From the NCBI GenBank assembly GCA_003993805.1, contig RSEF01000004.1:17845589-17909588 (forward strand): a stretch of 64,000 bases of DNA, given 5' to 3'. The position numbers were made by a program, and so were the translations under genes. Numbering within the stretch: position 1 is the stretch's first letter; the number at the start of each line of letters is the position of its first letter. Shown here piece by piece: positions 11,555 through 25,080 of this stretch. The notes under the pieces were generated by a model that was not told the DNA's origin, did no database searches, and saw only the letters and a program-made list of their open reading frames with translations. Origin of the DNA: Himantopus leucocephalus. Taxonomy: Eukaryota; Chordata; Aves; Charadriiformes; Recurvirostridae.

Positions 11555-14500
11555 GTGAGTGGCCCTGAGATGAAATTGTGGCTCTGTTGAAATCAGTAGG
11601 AGTTATGTCAGTGTATTCACTGGGTCTAGAATTTCATCTAGTGTGCTGCACGAGTTCATGCAAGAGTTTGTTCTTGAAGAAAGCATTGAGTAAAAACATG
11701 TATTTTGAGCTTCTTTAGGTTTGTTTCATAAGGCAGGATTTCGTGGATATCTTGCTAATTCCTGAACATTCATAAGTAAGGAAATCTAAACTCATGTTGT
11801 TTACTACAGTGAAGAGATTATGACTTTCCTAAGTTTTCTCACATTTCATTGCATTTGCAGTTTCTCAAAACTTCTGCATGTCTGTTGTTATAGAAGGCAC
11901 CTGGAGCGTCATTATCATTTTGCATCTGGCTATACCTATATCAGGAAAACTGGGACCTGCAGTTGCCACAGGTGTGCATCGAAGATAGTATCAGTGAAAT
12001 TATATTGTACACAGGGTTGGAGTCTGAAAATATTTGAAACAAGGGTGCTAATGAAATCACAAGTCATTTCACTGGATATAAAATTCTGCATCTTATTTTT
12101 AACACTGTTTAAATGCTCACAGTTTTGATTATCTTTATTGGAAACATCCTGCTAATGTGGCTATTTAGTGAGGTTGGATGCAGTTGTCTGCTTCTGGATC
12201 TTGCATTAACTTCAAACATGTTGTATAGCAATAAGTTTTTTATTTGAGGGTACAAAAAAATTCTACGATTATTATTTTGGTCAAGAAATGAGAATTGCCT
12301 TAAACATAAATTATTTTTTTTTAATGTCCCAATAAAGGGATGGTGGTGTGTAAAGGTGTAATTGGTCACTATAAGTGACAGGTCTCTCTTCCATCATGTG
12401 TTGGTAGATATGTGAAGTAACAGTGAGATGTAAGTATTAAATCGTATAAAATCTTAGTAGGCAATCTAGATTTCTGCACAGTATAGTTATTATGATAGAT
12501 ATGCATTAACAAAGGAGCCAATTAACTGTTGGGATTTCCATCCCAGAGAATAGTGGATGCTTTGGTGTTTGTTTTCTCCTGGATCAGTATGGGGGTTCAA
12601 AATAATAAAAGCTTAATAGTAAATGCCAAGTTTCATACATCTTTTATAAAAAATTGAAACACTAGATCTGCTTCTAAAGTTTTCTATTTAAATGTCTTTC
12701 TGCAAGTGGTTTAACACTTTATTCAGTCTAAATTTCATAATAATTACACTTTTAATAACATTTACTATTTTATGAAGTTCAAAACCATAAAGCTAGATGT
12801 TGACATTCACAAAGACAAAGGATGAAGAAAAGCTGTTCTTTCTCTTAGACCTGTGAGATCCATGCATACAGCAGGACTGCAGCTCATCTGACTGTGCTCG
12901 TGTTACCTTGCCATTGTACATACACTTCATGAGCTCACAGGGAAATTTTGCAACCTCCCCCTGGTAAACCTCATCTGTGCTACAGGTGGTGCTATCTACT
13001 AGGACCTTTAAAAGAACAGTCTATTGATAATGTTTATACTGATAGGTTGGTGCTTCTATGTATTTGTGTGTGTGTGCGTTTATTAGAGAAATTTCCTATT
13101 GGATAGTATTTCAGAGGTCTTTTCAAGCTAAAAGGAAAAAATCCCTGATTTTCAGGGCTCTAACACCTCCCTAAATCAAACAGGTTTAGGAGTCCACCAC
13201 TTGAATCTGCTTCTTGAATTTGTTCCACACCAGCTGTCTGAGCACACACACTTGTTTGTATCTTCCCCAGTGCTGTGGCATAGCCTCTCAGCTTCTGAAT
13301 TCCCCACCTGCCACTTTCCACATTGACAGAAACCCCTCTGAGCCTTTGCTCCATCTCACCTCCCCAAGGTTCCTGTTCCATGTGAACGGAAGTACAAGTG
13401 TATGTTAGGCAAAGTGTGCTGTCAAGTGTACCAGTAAGGAAACAACAAGAAGAAAGGAATTTCAATCAAGTTTCACATTTTTTACTGGTAACTACAAGAA
13501 GTTAAGAGTTGCAAATTAATGGGGGGGGTGGGGGAGGAGGTTTGGGCAATTTCGTACATGTTTCTTTAAACCTATATGTTATTTTAAAATACTTGAAAGG
13601 AAAAAAGATGGTGTTTTTTTCATAGCCAAACATGACAAGTGATTAAATGGTAAGTGGAAAATTCACTCTTTTGCACAAAAAAAAAAAAAAAGTCTGTATA
13701 ATATGTAGAGTATTCCTGAAGATGTAATCCTACTGAAATTGAAAGTTTATTCAATAGAAGTTTTCACAGCCCCTTATGGTGATTCAGAGGCAGAAGGTCA
13801 TCTAAGAACTGTGGTGAAATTTGGCATCCAGGGAAAAAGGCTGAGCTTTCTACTAGGGAGAGCAGTCATGAAATTGAGGAGTGGCAGGGGTGGAACCTGC
13901 AACATCAACAGACCTTTCAGAAGATTAGCATTGGAATTTGCGATGCTTTCATCTGGCTTGATATTTTTGGAGGAGCCACTGCTGACGTGGTAGTTAAATC
14001 AGGATTACTTCTGTACTGCCAAGGAATTATGATTTTATTGAAATTGGTGATAAAGTTGCCATATATCCAAATTGAGACATTTTGTTTAAAGAAATTAGCT
14101 TTAAATTATCTAGTGCTTTCAGTTATGCATTATGTTGCACAACCGACAGTTTCTTATAATTGATCCATGGGTAGTTGTCTAGATCAAATGTTCTGTGAAA
14201 TGCCATTTTATGCAGAGATGGTTGAAGCAGGTCAAATTGCTTCACTTAGTCTTGTTTTCTTCATGTATTTCAGTGACTAGTACATATTGACAGACTTAAT
14301 TGCGATTGCTTCAAAAGCTAGAGGCTACTTATTTTGCCAAAGATTTTCCATATAAACATGACATTAATAATGTGTATTTTAATTATGTTGCAGATAGCTT
14401 TTTAGTAGGCTCTTTGCTGAAACTGACAAGAAGAAAACACAAATAATAACAGTGAAGAGCAATTCAGACTTTGATAATAGCACTGTGTCAGTGACGCTTG

Positions 14501-14846
14501 TGGAGTGAGTCTTCCAAAATCAGAACTTACAGTCTTGGTTCTTAATTGGTTTTGGTGGCCAAAGTTAATGAGTGGCAGATCCCAGATCCTTCCTGGAAAA
14601 GATTTCTTTTTATGCATGAAGTGAGACTTCAATCCTGCTTCTTAATATGTGGCTAGTGATTTTCCTATCTTCTTGCAAATGTGCACATTCATAGTCTTGA
14701 TGTTAACAATTAATTTCATTTCCTAATTCTATCTAGCTCACGATTGGAATAAACAACATCAGTACTTGCCAGTGCACTGGCACTACCCTGTCTACCACAA
14801 AAGGATGGGTGGGGTGATTACATTGTGAATTTTATTTTCTCTACAG

Positions 14847-14927
14847 TTAAACACACGATGTTTGTGATGCTGTCGATCTCTCTGCTCTCATTGTGACAGA
14901 CTGTATTTGTGGGTTTTGGCCTTCCAT
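14847..14927 (+). other. Candidate non-coding exon (unproven)
   Basis: An 81-bp interval lies between a good acceptor (T-rich tract ending TCTCTACAG at 14838-14846) and the donor CAT|GTAAGTTC at 14928. All three forward frames contain stops, so it could only be part of a non-coding transcript or a UTR. It is one of several such intervals on this strand. Confidence 0.17.
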
Positions 14928-15420
14928 GTAAGTTCCAAGTTGATTATCTGTGTTGGAAATGTTTTAAGGAGACATACGGACCTTTCTGATCTAAAAATCT
15001 ATTGCAAGATTGCCAGTTTGCTGTTAATCTCTCCAGGGACAGGGAGTAGTTAAAGCACACAATGTGAAGGCTTAATGAATGGTCCCAGAACTAATCACTC
15101 TTCACTTTAGGTAGATAGAGGAAAAAAATATACCTATATGCCTTTGTTGCTTTGTAGTATCCTTCAGACTCTGTATCAGTGTCCTGCCAGGGTTTGAAGC
15201 TCCTTTACTTAAGTGCTTCTCCTTCAAATCATGGCCTATGCAGTCTAATCAGGTTCCTTGAGTTTAGTTAGTCTCAGTTGAAAAATCAACAGAAAACCAA
15301 AAGAAAAATCCTCTGCATTCAGAAATCATTACATTTATATTTTTAAAGCTCTTTGTATCCTCACAAAATGTGTAATGCTGTGGGAACCCACCCACAGTCT
15401 TATCTGAGGTGATTACAAGG

Positions 15421-15468
15421 CTTTTCTCTTTTTTTTTCCTTTTTTCCTTTTTTTCCCCACTTTTTTTT
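15421..15468 (+). repeat. Polypyrimidine tract
   Basis: This is a run of T and C with almost no purines, interrupted only by one A near its right end. It is simple low-complexity DNA with no associated exon visible downstream. Confidence 0.8.
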
Positions 15469-15469
15469 A

Positions 15470-18400
15470 ATTTATGGGAGATAAAGCTACATATGGAAGG
15501 GGGGTTATGTCTGCACTTCTTGAGGACTTGAAAAGCAGTTAGGAAGGAATGGTCAAGGACTTAGATGTCTGTTAATTTTTTTTAAGCATGACATTCTGTT
15601 AAAAACTCATTTAAGTAATAAAGAATAAATGAGTTTCAATTAAATACGTGCAAAGGTTTCAAGAACTTTTTTGTGTTCATTACGCTTCTTCTGTCTTTCA
15701 ATAGGGATTATGTATGCAACTGTATACGTTATGAAAGTTAAAACATAATAGGCCAAAGACATTAATTAAAGAAATCGCCTATTTTTTTTTCCTTTGGAGG
15801 GGTAATTAACATAATGAATTGACACTGGCAGTTTTTCCATAGTGTATCCTAGTGAAATTGATAATACTTTGCAGTGGGGAAAAAAGGTACTCTCAAAGAC
15901 TCTAGTATGGAAGATCTGAATAATATAATAGAGAAGCTGAGCCTCTTAAATTTTTAAAAAAATTAAACATAAAGGGTAATTTGTTTCCATCAGAAGATAA
16001 TATTATCTATCCTTCAAGGCTGAGTGGATATAATTGCCCATCATATAAATCTCTTGACAAATAGTGCCCTTAGGCAGCGTGACACTAATAATTGTTCAAT
16101 TACAGACTTTTCACTTTTCAAATGGCCAGAGTCATTATTATGCACCTTGTTAATAGAAATAAAGGCATAGTTTAAACACATAGGAAAAATATTATTCTTT
16201 TGAAGATGAGTTCATCTTTACATTTAATGTCTTTTCTAATTACCTGTAATATTTTTTTAATAATCATGATTGAATTACCTTTAATAATAATTGCACTCTA
16301 ATCTGATTGTTTACTAAAAAAGAAAAGAATTTAATATTTAAACATTCATATATCAAATAATACGCTAGCAATATATTTACCTTTTTGAAAAATTATGTTC
16401 ATTCTACCTACAAAGCTTCAGTGTATTTTAAATGTTTCTAACAGATCAAATTTATTTTCTGACCCAACATAATCATCAAATTGTTAAGTATTATACTACT
16501 GATCTTCTGGACCTCGATTCTTGATTGTCAGTTGTACAATTTAAAGGTACTGAAAATAGGCTGAAATTGATGATCCAATAACTCCTACAGGTTAGGAAAA
16601 TTCTTGGAAGACACAGACAACTGTTGAAGGTGAAATGGAAAATGGCAACTATTCTTTACGATGTTGTTCCTCTTCTAGTATAACATAAAGGTGTGAGGGG
16701 AAAGAAAGCTAAAACTCTGTTGCTCTCAGAAAATTTGCTTGCAGAAGCCAGGAGGCTCGATGCTATCCAACTTGCCAACCACAGTCATATGGTAACTAAA
16801 ATATTTCACTCCTTGCAAATACCAGTCAGCCTCAGTGTTATTCATTCTATTTCAGTCTATGAATTATAATGTGTTACTGTGTTTAAATCACCATAAATAT
16901 ATATACTATCTATTGTCAAATGAAAGAAAATGCCCTACCCCCAGAGAGTTTGGAGTCTGATGATTTCATCTGTAGATACATACTGCTTGTCCTATTGCAT
17001 GCCTTTTGAGTTTTCCATATACTTTATTTGCACCTAAACCTGCAGTTTTTATATAAATATACTAAAGTCACCATGTTCTGTTTGATGTTATCACTACTGA
17101 AATATGTTTATCCGAGAGAAGATTGAGGAATTGTTGCCTAAAATTGTCAATGTATTTAAAAACAAAGTATGATTGATTTCTGAATGATCTGACATGGACA
17201 AGTTGAGAACAAGGTCAGATAAATTTTATCTTACCATTAAGCCTAGATTGCCATTTTTCTTGTGAGGATAATTGCATTTTTGTATATATATTTGTTTAAT
17301 GTATCTATGACTTTTGACTTGCTACAGTTTTTCACTGTTTAGGTAAATTTTAGAAGATTTAGGGCACTTTCGAGGGAACCTCTCTGATTTCTGTGAAAGT
17401 TTGAGGGCTTCGGGTGGGGGCATCAGAGTACAGAAAATTACATTCTTCAGCCTAGGTCAAGACCCATTTACAATAGCCAAGAGAAACAAGGATGTTGGTA
17501 AGATTACATCTATGCATGGATATACTTGAGTTTCACTTGGAAATTCTCTGTTTTATTCTATTGCTGACTCTATTGATTCAAAATTCCTGTGACTATCATA
17601 CATCTTTAACATAGGCATAAGCATAGGAACTAGAGTTTATGAAATGCTTCCTTTGAAAGCTAGACATGATACTTGGTTCTCTTTGGATCTCACTGAAAAC
17701 TTAAAATGTAGATCTGATCTGTTGCAAGACTTACTAAAGCTTAGTTGTGTGTGAATCTGAATGAAACTGATTTTTTTGAATTAGATTTGCATAAGATTTG
17801 AGCCTGATACAGCGAATTTGGTCATGCAGACAGAAACTAAAATAAAACGTTGCCATGAATCTTTGAAAACCAGAATACAGTAACACACTGGTTAGGTCAC
17901 AGACTGGGTGGCTGTTGCTGTGGTAGTCATAATCCAGGGTTAGGAAAATACCTTCTTTCCAACGTCAGCGTGCATTAGAAATAAAATCACAATATTGGGT
18001 GATAACTAGCTACTGAGGCTGTGCTTATATTTCTAAATAAGCTGGTCTAGAAGGCTTCCAGAAGAGCACGGCCATAAAGTAAGTTGGCTGGCATTCCTAG
18101 CAAAGGACCTTGTTCCCACTTTCAAAAACAAGCATACAGGCAGGTTAAGGGTTAAGAATAAGTCTGCTCACAGCTGGAAATGCAGCACTCAGAACTGTGT
18201 ATAATATTAGAGCTTGCTTAAAAAGATTTGAGATCTGCTTTGAAACAGGGTGATATTTCTGTGTAATTTACAAACCTTCTCAAAATCAATACAGCCATCT
18301 CAACTTCATCTAACTTTCAAATTTTTGCATTTTTGACATATTTTCAAAATTATCTCCTAACTCTTTTGTAATAATTCGCATTGATTGCATGCAGTTGATC

Positions 18401-21400
18401 AGAGTCAAAGCAATAAAACGCAGACTTCACTGCTGCTAGAGTCAGCATATACAGTAATTGTAGCTTCATCTGGTCTTTTTGCTTTTTAGACACATTTTAC
18501 TTTTGAAATTAGAATTCTTCTGAGCTGTCTTGAACTGTGAGAACTCCTTAAAATTAGAAATAGGGCTGAGGAGTTCCACACCAGCAAAATCACCTGAGAT
18601 GCTAAAAAAAGATGTTACATGGATCTGTGTTTATTTCACAACACCTTGGAAAAGCATTGGTACAGTTATGCTTGCCTGTTTTACTTTTGAAAGTAGGACT
18701 GGATTCCAATCTTCCCATATGAAAGATGTATTTAGAGAGAAGGTAGTTTTCGTTTTTACAGTCTCGTCATAATGCAGGATTTGTCGCCAATTATTTGTCT
18801 ATATTGTTTGATAAGAACAAAGGTTGAGTCAATATCTTGTCCAGAGCCTTTGAGTGTGACTATGTCCTTGCAGAGCCCAAGGATTAAGGCTATGGCCAGC
18901 CCTTGTACAGGAACACAGGAAAATGAGGGGAGGATGTTTGGCTGTACCTGTTCCCAGGCAGGCTCTTACCCATCCATGTCCTTGACCCAACTCTCCCGGG
19001 AAATTTGTGTGCATGTGTGCCTCGACAGCAACAACAAAAGCATTCATTTAGTTTGTTGAATATAAAAGAGTAATCTCAGGTTCTTACGTTACCTGTCTCA
19101 AATTTCTCACTGGTACTACATCAGTTTTACTTCTCCTGTCTATAAAATTTGAGCCAAAGCGTTACCCATTTCTATTTCCTCTCAAGCCCAAGTGATTTTT
19201 ACAATAATTTTCATGTAAATACCCGATTATGAACATGATTACATTTCAGAAAAGGATTCAATTAATCTTTCTAGGTTTTTCCCCCATGTACATCAACAGG
19301 AAGGTCAATAACCATGAATACACATGGAGTATGGCTGTTCCATGGTAGAACTCAGATGCTGGCATCCTTTTTCTTTGCAGATCCTAGCGAGAGTTGTAAT
19401 GATGATAGTGTAGCTGACTTATGATCCTTTGCTCAGTGAACTCTGCAGTGAACTGAAACTGCCTGATTATTTGAATGCTTTGTCTTTGACATGTATTTTG
19501 TTATGAGGAATTTGTACATCTGTATACATCTGCTGTCTCTGAGGATCACTACAGCATGGCACTCGTTCCTCAGGAGATCCAAGCCTCGATACCCACATAG
19601 ATGTTGCCACTACAAAAGCCATGTTGTCCTTTCATGCCACCTGATGCTCTTTGTCAGTCAGTTGTGCCCTGAGGATGTTTTTGTACATTGAAGTGCTGGA
19701 ACTGACTTCGTAGTATCTTCCCCTATAAAGCAATTTTTACATTACAGGAATATGCGTACCATGTGATTTTTTTTAGGGCAGAAGGAGGTATAAGAACACA
19801 ATGTACAATGGTAGCTATGTTCTGACATTATTAGGATACTGAAGTAATTATGCAGTTATGTTTTTAAAGCTGGGAGATTGTTAGTAATTGTGAAGAAAGA
19901 AACAGGAGGGAAATGTTAGGCACTTACTCTGCAATCAACACAGATTAAACAGAACAAAAGAAGGTAAATACAGCTGTTCTCTTGTGAGCTGCTGACTTGA
20001 AAAAACAATGGGAAGCATTAGTAGTTAACAGCTAGTTGAAGAGTTGTAAGAATATTAACAGAAGCCAAACAAGTTTATGCACACTGAGAAACGTATGGAT
20101 GGCATTGAAAAGTAGTATCATATGGCATTTAGCTGTTCCTTTAGCTAAATTTCACAGTCTACCAATGTGCCTGCAAACATCGCAGTTCTGTGTTTGCTGG
20201 AACTGAAACTTTATTGGTTCAGAAAATTGTTTCTAAATAACGTTATTACTTCCATTTTAAACATCTCATTTAATATACAGTAATAACGGCCAGCATTTGA
20301 AATTATGCATTCTGTGGTTGTCATGTTTAGATCATATATTAAGTATCAACATTCAAAATCACCTAAAAATATGATTATTGTATTCTGCTACAAACTTCCC
20401 AGAGGTCCTCAGGACTTGCCTGAAGGCAACTTTGTAGGTCATGCTAAGTTGTTATAATAGAAAGCATTGGGTTTTTTTGAGAATAGCTTCAGAGAAGCAC
20501 TGTTGGGTCATCACGTCCGACTTCTGTGGTAGAAGTGTATTATAATGCCACCAGACCTTGGAGAACAGAGTCAGCAAAGGCTGCCTGATCCTCATTACCT
20601 TGAATGTGATGGGGGCTTAAAACAGTCCACTCCTTCATAGACAGAACAAGAGCAGTTAGCGCTGGTTGGAGTAACTGTGTCTGTGGTTCCACTAGAGTGC
20701 CATCATCATTTTCTCTTTCCTACTCAGTCTTAGTTAATCCACCAGTATGAGGATGATGCTGTGCACCCCTAAGGCGATACAGGCTACCCCTAAGGAAGCT
20801 TATGAGTCACTTCAGGCTTGACATCCCACAGTAGATTGTTCAGGCAAGAAGCAACTTGCAGTCCTCTGTGCTGGATACTCTCCAAAGCCGTCTATATTAA
20901 GGACTGAATTCCTGGCTCTTTGCAATTTTTTTTAGAAGCAATGGAGGGGCAAGTCCCTCCATTACCAAGTTGAGAGATGGAATAAAGGAGAATCTGAGCA
21001 ACATCCCACGGTAAAAATGGACATATAATGCAGTGGAGAAGTGGTTTATTTGATCTCTTGCTGTTGCCCTATGTGACTGCTTGATACTATTGAGTCTAGC
21101 CCTTGTGATATTTAAAGTCTGTATCTACACAGATGTCACTTTCTTACTGCACTTCCTACAGCATATTCTAAAATATCTCTTTAGGAAGTCAGTGAATTTT
21201 GTTCCAAAAATGAAAAATTTCATGATACACTGAAAACCTCTTGTTTGAACAGATATCGGTGCCTCATTCTGAAACACGTTGCTCATTGAAAAGTCTCAGC
21301 ACTTCCTTCCTTCTCTCCTGCATGTTGATTTTTTTATAGCATTAATTATATCATCCTAGAATGTTGCTTTTAATTCCAATATGCTGTTGACTTGCTCTGT

Positions 21401-24400
21401 GTCATACATCTCATTTGTAGATGGTTTTCTTCACAAACTATTGATATACATGCACTTGCTGCAGTCCTCTTTTGATAGTCATTGTCTAACAGAATCTATT
21501 TCATTGTTTTTCAAGACTGCAGAGAAAAACAGGTTTGTTTCATACTACTCCTTGTCGTCTTGTACAGAGCTATGTGCAAGTAAGGGAAGCAGAGTTTGAG
21601 CTTAGATTAGAATAACCAGTGTGACACATACACCATTAGGGCTTATATAAAGCTATGTTCCACATGGCAGGTTTCCACACACAGCATATACTTTTTAAAG
21701 TCAGAGTGCAGAGTATGAAGATAGATAAAGAATTGGATTTTAAAATAGTAGGAACAGAGTGTTTGAGAATGGACTCATTTGGTATGTTTAAGTGCAGAGA
21801 GAATTAAGCGTGTTCTCGTAGGAGTTACTTGTTAGCCCTACTTCTAACCTATATAAATGGCTCGGGCAGTGGAATCCAAACATGAAGCAGTGAATCTGCT
21901 GATTATTCCAAGTTTGAGGGAGTAATGAATGCAAAGTTTACCAAAGGTGAGATGCAAAAGAACTGTGAATCGCTTTTTAATTAGGCTCGTGAGGTTTCAA
22001 AATACCACTGTTGGTTAGTGAGAAGTAATATACTGTGTGAAAATAATAAATAGGTACTCCAAGAATGGCAAAAGAAGTGTGAAAGGGGTTTGCAGGATAG
22101 GGAAAAGCTTTTTCCTTATGTGCATCTAATGACTTGCTGGGAGTCTGCTTTTGTTTTTAAAACACTTGACATACTTCAGCGCTTTAACAGATTTTTGAGT
22201 TATATTTTGAAAACTCGTCTAGGCCCTTAATCATCAGTATCTAAATCTTTCTGAAAGTCACTTTTAGTACCTAGAGGGTTTTCTGCACACCATAGTGTAG
22301 AGTGGCTCAGAGGTACCCCAGACAGATTAGGAGTACAGGAGCAGTGCTTCGCTTAACATAAATCACTCTGCTGAGAAATGCTGTGCTATCACAGTTGTGG
22401 TGTACAGGGCGTGTAGCCCTGTATTTAGAGTTAGCTTGGCTACCTACCCAGCCTTGCACTGTGTTATTAAGACATATTTTAAAGTATATTGAAGTGGAAT
22501 TTGATCTGAAATCCAAAGGTATTATTGAGTAGCTCACCTTTAAAAGAGCTGGGCAAATAGTGAAGATTTGGCCATCCCAAAGGCGTATCTTGTCAGACAT
22601 TGTTTTAAAAATGCAGGAAGTTATATTTTATATAGTCAGTTTAGACGTTTTGCTTTCTTGAGTTAAAATGATTTCTCATTTTAAAGATGTCTATTGTAAT
22701 GTTTTTAAATGTATCCTTTAAAAAAACTTGACGTTTTAGATTATGCATAGAAATTGATTCTTTTATAACCAAATCCGTATTTCTGTTAATTTTGTAAAAC
22801 ATGCTTTTTCACTCTTCAGAGTGAAAAAATACTAAACTGCAATGAATTGAAAAATGGTGACCATGAGACTTTGGCATTTGCATGTGAACAACCTGTTTGT
22901 TATATAAAACAAGCATTGGGAATGATATTTGCATAATTTACTATAAAATAGAGGAAGCATGCTTCTTCATTTTCAGTATTTCAGGCCAGCAGGAAGGAAA
23001 TAATGTTGCAGAGGTGACTTCCTTATGTCTTGTTAAGAAAAAGAAAGGACTATCCTTATCTGCAGGAGTCATGCTGAGCAGTTGGATGGATATAACTTGT
23101 AGAAGACATAAAACCTGTGCGTTTTTTTCCCAGTGGTGTCATGGTGTCTGTTCAGATGGTGTCTGTCCTTGGTAAAAGGCTAATATGTTCAGACAGGGAG
23201 TAGGGAAAGTTGGAATGAAAGGGCAAACACAGATAAAGAGGAACTTTTTTTTAAATGTTGTTTGTGGCTTTTATCTTTAAGAATGCGTGTATTTTGTGGT
23301 TTGTTTGGGTTGTTTTTTTTATTTCTGAATGAATGAGTAGGGAGACGGATTTTCTGATATCCTTTTTTGGGTACTCATAGAATCATAGGTATCAATCAAA
23401 AGTACTTGTTTTCTTGAGACTTCAAACTTTTGATATTTTTTCAATTTTACTTAGTTAAATGAATTTCAACGTTAAAGGAATAAGGGATTTATTTGTGTGT
23501 CATTTCAAACAACTCTGACCAAGATCTGTTTAAAAATGTCAAAATGCTATTAGAAACTATTGGGCCACAGCTTTGGTTGACATGACTGTTCAGTGAACAT
23601 AGTCTGCTATATGCTAGATCTTCAGCTGTCAAGGATGAGGAACACTGAGGTCACACTGTGGTCAGAAGTTCACTGAGGAACTGGCTACCACAGTCCGAGA
23701 CTTTCCTACCAAATTATGACTACGATTTTGGAGCATTATATGAACTGTCTTCATCAGCTTTAGAGGAAAGCTAGGTAGTTTAATTTATACAGCCTTCCTG
23801 ACTGATTTGAACTAACACAGTTGACCAATGTCCTACGGTACATGGTTTGTTCCTGCTAGTTCTGTTGTGTGGATTCATTACTTCTGACAGTAGCGATAAA
23901 GAATAATTGTAAGATCTTACACTGCCCCCCCCAATGTTCATAAGAAGACTTGCCCATGTGTAAGTTTAAGTAATTTACGCTTTCTTCAGTGTCTACTATT
24001 TTAGACTATTTGTGCTTGCCTTGACTAACAAACTATTATTTTGTTTTTGTAAAACTGTTAGCATCTTCAAATGAGTAAAAGGGGTGAAGGAAGTATGTGA
24101 TATTGATGACGTAGGTTATAATGAAGTATATGCTAGCTGATCGAGTTGAAGCCTGGAAGGAAAAAAAAATCAGCAAGCTTATATTCCCTTCCCCATGTCT
24201 GTCTTCCCCTTCCCCACCAAATAGACTGCACAAAGACAAGGGAATAAGCAAATCAAACCATACAGAAAAAATACATAAGGCTGACTCCAACCAACCTGAA
24301 TTCCTTCTGCTATGCTATGAGCTTCTGGTGGAGAATTTGGTTCCTTTCCTTCTTGCTCTGTGAGTTGAATCAAATATTCAAACAAAGCAGTTTCATATGC

Positions 24401-25080
24401 TCACCAGTCCTTTAGCTTTTGACGGATAAGATTAAAAGGGATTTCATTTTCAGAAAAGACCTTTCAGACCAGCTCTCTTGAATGTATATTTTCCTCCCTT
24501 AATATCTTCCAATTACGTGCTCACTTATCTGATAATATATAACTTAGGAAACCTTATTCTGTTAGCTCTACGTTCACATTATGTGGATATTAATAGCAGC
24601 ATAAAGCCATATGTATCATTATAAGAACTTCATCTTGGAAGCATCTTAAAAAAACTAACACTGAGTGACTCCACAAATGTCTTATCAGAACATTTGAAGT
24701 TCAAATATCCTCATTACCTCAGATAAAACCACTTCAAGCAAGCAAATTAATGCTCTACACTATTAATTACTTTAAATATGCCATTAGAAAACACATGCTA
24801 TCATTTTGCTAAAAGTTGAACCATTCCAGCTTTATATACACTTATGTCTGTTGTAGATATGATAGGTTTTTTTAGCTAGACCTATCAAGATCTATGCACA
24901 CAAACATGAACGCCACAAAAGAAAAAATAATTCTAAAACCTATAAAAAAGGCAATATGGGGAACTGGCTGAAGATCTTGATTTTTTTCTGAATCACACAA
25001 AGTCCTCAAGGTTATGAGAATTGATATATGGTAGGATAATTGGATTGTGCTTAGCTCCAGGATGTGCAAAATCTCTTCGC
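15470..25080. other. Unique AT-rich non-coding DNA
   Basis: No gene is recognised; frames are short and unremarkable. A stretch near 16081-16420 is dense in TAAT and TAATTA words and has the look of a conserved non-coding element, though conservation cannot be judged from one sequence. A perfect 10-bp hairpin lies at 22805-22828. The segment around 20485-20545 faintly resembles a very old antisense CR1/L3 end but is too diverged to call. T/G-rich patches occur near 23290-23330. Confidence 0.5.
22805..22828. other. Perfect 10-bp inverted repeat
   Basis: TTTTTCACTC and its exact reverse complement are separated by the four-base loop TTCA. It is AT-rich at the base and GC-richer near the loop. 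There is no promoter or gene nearby to suggest a role, and it may be chance. Confidence 0.6.

Larger units (their letters stand above)
9576..15420. other. Unique AT-rich non-coding DNA with small tracts
   Basis: I recognise no gene. The stretch contains an A-rich tract running into GAGAGAGA (10276-10308), a short (TG)n run (13065-13077), a G-rich run with eight then five consecutive G (13521-13534), and an A-run near 13677-13691. Two splice-flanked intervals (11510-11554 and 14847-14927) are listed separately. The frame of about 100 codons on the minus strand at 13160-13465 has no recognisable domain and is taken as a chance frame. Confidence 0.55.

Noticed and set aside
13521..13548. G-rich run as a G-quadruplex
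   Set aside because: A fourth run of three G needs a loop longer than seven bases, so it does not meet the usual motif.
20485..20545. Segment resembling an antisense CR1/L3 end (GGGTCATCACGTCCGACTTC)
   Set aside because: Only about 20 bases fit and no tail or further homology can be followed; not called.
23376..23388. CATAGAATCATAG, like an antisense CR1 tail
   Set aside because: The following sequence shows none of the CR1 3' region; the match is too short.
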